Shown: one piece after another, positions 16,188 through 18,314 of the stretch
How the letters are laid out: every line of letters starts with the position of its first letter
How positions within the stretch are numbered: position 1 is the first letter of the stretch
Origin: JANMJD01 sp963828405
GTDB taxonomy: Bacteria; Actinomycetota; Acidimicrobiia; Acidimicrobiales; Ilumatobacteraceae
Assembly: GCA_963828405.1 (NCBI GenBank)
Contig: CAWHEG010000022.1
Coordinates: forward strand, 1-18,314
Reading direction: 5' to 3'
Length of the DNA: 18,314 bases
Notes under the pieces: model-generated
Told to the model about the DNA's origin: nothing
Databases searched by the model: none
Seen by the model: only the letters and a program-made list of their open reading frames with translations
Made by a program: the position numbers and the translations under genes

Positions 16188-16793
16188 ATGGCCGACTATA
16201 TGACGCAAAGTATGTCGCTCAATGCGCTGCCCGCGAAGATGTACTATCGCAAACAGTCCGTCCCGCATCCGAATCACGATGAAACGGGAGCGTTCACCGC
16301 ACTGGCTCGGGCCAACTATGCGGCATTCAACCACCTCAACGCGGCTCAAACTGCCCTCATCGTCCCCGGACCATACAAGTCCGGACAGGGGGTACCGCTC
16401 AACGGCGTCTTGATTCCTGGCGTCTATCCGAACGCGGCCGATTCAGTCAAAATCGAGGACGATGCCGCCACCTCTGAATTGTTTATCTCCCCGGTCAAGG
16501 GAACCATCACGATCGGAGCGAACACGTTCAAGTTCATCGAGGTGCAGTACGGGGCCGGCGCCGGGCAGCGAGGCATCACCGTGTGGGGTGTGGGTGGGGC
16601 CAACCGCAACTACAAACTCAGCCCCAACCCGCACGACGAGGGCTGGTACAACAAGAACCAGGCGAAGTTCTACCAGGTCGTCGCCCAGGCGATCTGCAAC
16701 GCCTACACCGCGGCCGCCGGCCTGCCCGCCTACAACACGGTCCACGTTCAACCCAAAGGTGTCCAGTACGCGTTGATCGATCCCGACGCGTAG
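16188..16793 (+). CDS. Divergent 201-aa protein of unknown family
   Basis: The ATG at 16188 follows a GGAGAG site at a spacing of 3-4 bases. The frame extends upstream to 16101, but that part is the promoter region. The protein starts MADYMTQSMSLNALPAKMYY. It has a central segment likely rich in beta strands (ELFISPVKGTITIGANTFKF, IEVQYGAGAGQRGITVWGVG) and a helical C-terminal part (NKNQAKFYQVVAQAICNAYT) ending LIDPDA. There is no signal peptide or membrane segment. The first third uses more A/T-ending codons than the neighbouring genes (ACG CAA AGT ATG, GAT GAA ACG GGA), a hint of separate origin. It is transcribed away from the DUF6603 operon with a shared 183-bp control region, so a functional link is plausible. 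I recognise no family and assign no function. Confidence 0.75.
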   Translation: MADYMTQSMSLNALPAKMYYRKQSVPHPNHDETGAFTALARANYAAFNHLNAAQTALIVPGPYKSGQGVPLNGVLIPGVYPNAADSVKIEDDAATSELFISPVKGTITIGANTFKFIEVQYGAGAGQRGITVWGVGGANRNYKLSPNPHDEGWYNKNQAKFYQVVAQAICNAYTAAAGLPAYNTVHVQPKGVQYALIDPDA

Positions 16794-16795
16794 GT

Positions 16796-16821
16796 CTCCG
16801 TCGGCAAACATCCCGTCGGAG
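16796..16821 (+). terminator. Hairpin directly after the 201-aa gene
   Basis: CTCCGTCGG and CCGTCGGAG pair over 9 positions with one T-T mismatch around an 8-base loop, starting 2 bases after the TAG stop. The T-run of a classical intrinsic terminator is absent, as is common in GC-rich actinobacteria. The next 260 bases to 17081 hold no gene I can support. Confidence 0.4.
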
Positions 16822-17081
16822 CCGGCTGTGGGTGCCGGAAACCAGCGCGTTGGGGTTGACCAGGGGTGATGCGGCTCCATCCTGACGGGGTCGTGTTCCG
16901 CCTCTTGTACCGGTTCCTCGCATCGCTTGCCGTGCTCGCGGTCCGTACTCCGCCACCAACTCACCGTCCTCCAGCGCACCAATCACTGACGCGCCGTCAA
17001 CGACGACGTTCTGCCTAGAACAGCAATCTGCCTGTATCAAACAGATAGCTATTCTGGACAGATCGAGGTACCGTTGCCGCC

Positions 17082-18125
17082 GTGAGCCGTCCACCAATGC
17101 CAGTAGCCCGTCGACGACGAGTCGACGCGACCATCGCACAGCTGCGCGCGCTCCTTCCACCCGATTGGTCTGTCGGTGCCGTCGGTCAGGAAGGCGATGT
17201 CACACTCCTCCGGATCACCGACGCCGCCGGCACGGAGAGTGCACTCCCCTTGCTGACGACGACCGGCTCGAGCCACGGGAAGTCCGCGGGATGTGGCTCC
17301 CTCCCGCGAGTCGGCGCTCGTCTCGGTCGACTGGCTGAGCGAGCGTTCGCGCGATCTGCTGCGCGAGCGTCGGCGAGTTACATCGATCGATCGGGCAACG
17401 TCGAGATCCGCCTCGGCCGTCCCGGCCTCTACATCCGCACCGAAGGTGCCGCGCGTGACCCGATCCAAGCCATCAAAGGCACCATCCCTTCGAGGGCCAC
17501 GGCCTGGGCACTACTCCGAACCCTCGTCGAGGTTCGCCCGCCGTACACTGCTGGCGATCTAGCAGCCGCCTCCGCCTCGATGACGGGTACGTCTCGCGAA
17601 TGCTGCAGGTACTCGCCGAGGAGCTCGTCATCGAACGCGCTTCCTCGCGGACCGGTGACGTCCGCGGAGTGGGAACCGTTGCTACGCAAAATCACCGCGA
17701 CGTATTCGCTGCTCGATGCCAACACCACCTCGACCTGGATCGCAGCCGCCGGACCCGACCGGCTGGTCAACGACCTGTCCGGGCTCCGCTTGGGCGCTGG
17801 GCGGTCACCGGTTCGTTCGTCGCCTCGACGGTCTCACCGGTCGCTGCACCCGAGATGGCGGTCGTCTACACCGACGACGCCGAACGGCTCGCCAAGGCAG
17901 CGCGCCTGCTGCCGGCGAAGACGGGGCGACGTGGTGCTCGCCCAGCCGTACGACCCGATCGTGTTCGAACGGGCCGGAGACCAACGGCGTGAGGTCGGTG
18001 TCGATCGCCCAGGCCGCGATCGACTGTCTACCGGCCCGGGGCGCATGCCGGCCGAGGGTGAGGCGCTCCTCGCCTGGATGCGCCGAAATGAACCGCGCTG
18101 GCGTGCGACCGGCCTGACAGCGTGA
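17082..18125 (+). pseudogene. Decayed winged-helix regulator resembling an AbiEi-type antitoxin
   Basis: Proteins of this type pair with a nucleotidyltransferase and carry an N-terminal region, a winged helix and a C-terminal region. From GTG 17082 the readable pieces are LRALLPPDWSVGAV; VDWLSERSRDLLRERRRV; YIDRSGNVEIRLGRPGLYIR; the helix-turn-helix area AGDLAAAS joined to DDGYVSRMLQVLAEELVIER; GPVTSAEWEPLLRKITATYS; RWAVTGSFVAS; AVVYTDDAERLAKAARLLPA; VVLAQPYDPIVFER; and PAEGEALLAWMRRNEPRW before the TGA at 18125. These lie in all three frames, needing about eight single-base changes, near 17280, 17378, 17572, 17648, 17800, 17925, 17975 and 18030. The order matches an intact ancestor, so this is one gene in advanced decay. 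The nucleotidyltransferase follows after 4 bases. The AbiEi comparison is by pattern and context. Confidence 0.65.
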
Positions 18126-18129
18126 TGAC

Positions 18130-18314
18130 ATGAGCGACTTGCCCCGCATCGAGTACATCGAGCGCGACGCGTGCTGCTCGACGTGCTGTCTGCGCTTCGC
18201 GCCCAGCTGGATGCGTGGTGCTCGTCGGGGCACAAGCGGTGTACCTGCGCAGGGCAGGCCGGCTTCCCGCGTATCAACCGTTCACGACCGACGCTGACAT
18301 CGTCGTCGATCCCG
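18130..18314 (+). pseudogene. Nucleotidyltransferase (AbiEii-like), frameshifted and cut by the window end
   Basis: The ATG at 18130 reads MSDLPRIEYIER and then leaves frame. Other frames continue LLDVLSALRAQLDA, then VVLVGAQAVYLR, a G-A-x-A segment, and RLPAYQPFTTDADIVVDP, whose DAD pair is the expected metal-binding motif of a nucleotidyltransferase fold. At least two single-base losses, near 18165 and 18214 (GATGCGTGG in place of an intact GATGCGGTGG), separate the pieces. It directly follows the decayed regulator, an order typical of two-gene AbiE-like toxin-antitoxin loci in which the second gene encodes the transferase toxin. The remainder lies beyond the window. Confidence 0.6.

Noticed and set aside
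17030..17081. Promoter/operator for the decayed regulator around AGATAGCTATTCT
   Set aside because: A TATTCT -10-like box and a near-palindrome are visible, but no acceptable -35 lies at 16-18 bases and the downstream gene is dead.
16618..17160. Minus-strand frame with VVVDGASVIGALEDGELV, faintly like a VapC N-terminus
   Set aside because: Only about 15 residues resemble a PIN-domain start; the aspartate position is shifted and the rest is the shadow of the 201-aa gene.

Overview
This is a GC-rich, actinobacterial-looking window. Most codons end in C or G, GTG starts are common, and one remnant resembles oxygenase-tail sequences I associate with actinobacteria. An Acidimicrobiia-like host is possible, but nothing here fixes the taxon. 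The window reads as an accessory island: decayed, mobile-element-associated genes on both flanks surround a large, mostly open operon of giant proteins of unknown function.

Left flank (1-3380). A broken tyrosine-recombinase gene is followed by a 3' half of a CAT-anticodon tRNA at 640-681, a typical integration scar, with a small nucleotidyltransferase-like remnant beside it. Next come three 23-bp iterated repeats, then an AAA_14/DUF4143-type ATPase with one frameshift, a perfect 25-bp palindrome, a frameshifted metallophosphoesterase, a small minus-strand ORF, and a remnant resembling an oxygenase C-terminal region.

Centre (3382-16004, minus strand). Transcription runs right to left. Gene A (1370 aa) carries a DUF6603 region and an 11-residue tandem repeat. 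Gene B (about 785 aa, one frameshift) and a 2052-aa ORF follow, both of families I cannot name. Start and stop codons overlap by 4 nt at A/B (GTGA) and B/C (ATGA). The 2052-aa ORF probably represents two ancestral genes, C1 (about 1251 aa) and C2 (801 aa). It contains an internal ATG with a strong Shine-Dalgarno, and a one-base correction in a C4 run at 5839-5842 would end C1 in a TGA overlapping that ATG. The genes would then form one translationally coupled A-B-C1-C2 transcript. None shows an evident signal peptide.

Right flank (16005-18314). A divergent 201-aa protein of unknown family starts at 16188 behind a good promoter with an inverted repeat between its -35 and -10 boxes, followed by a hairpin. 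The window ends in a heavily decayed regulator plus nucleotidyltransferase pair resembling an AbiE-type toxin-antitoxin module, cut by the window edge.

The best candidate for an undescribed system is the four-protein cassette with its divergent small gene. Its function cannot be read from the sequence.
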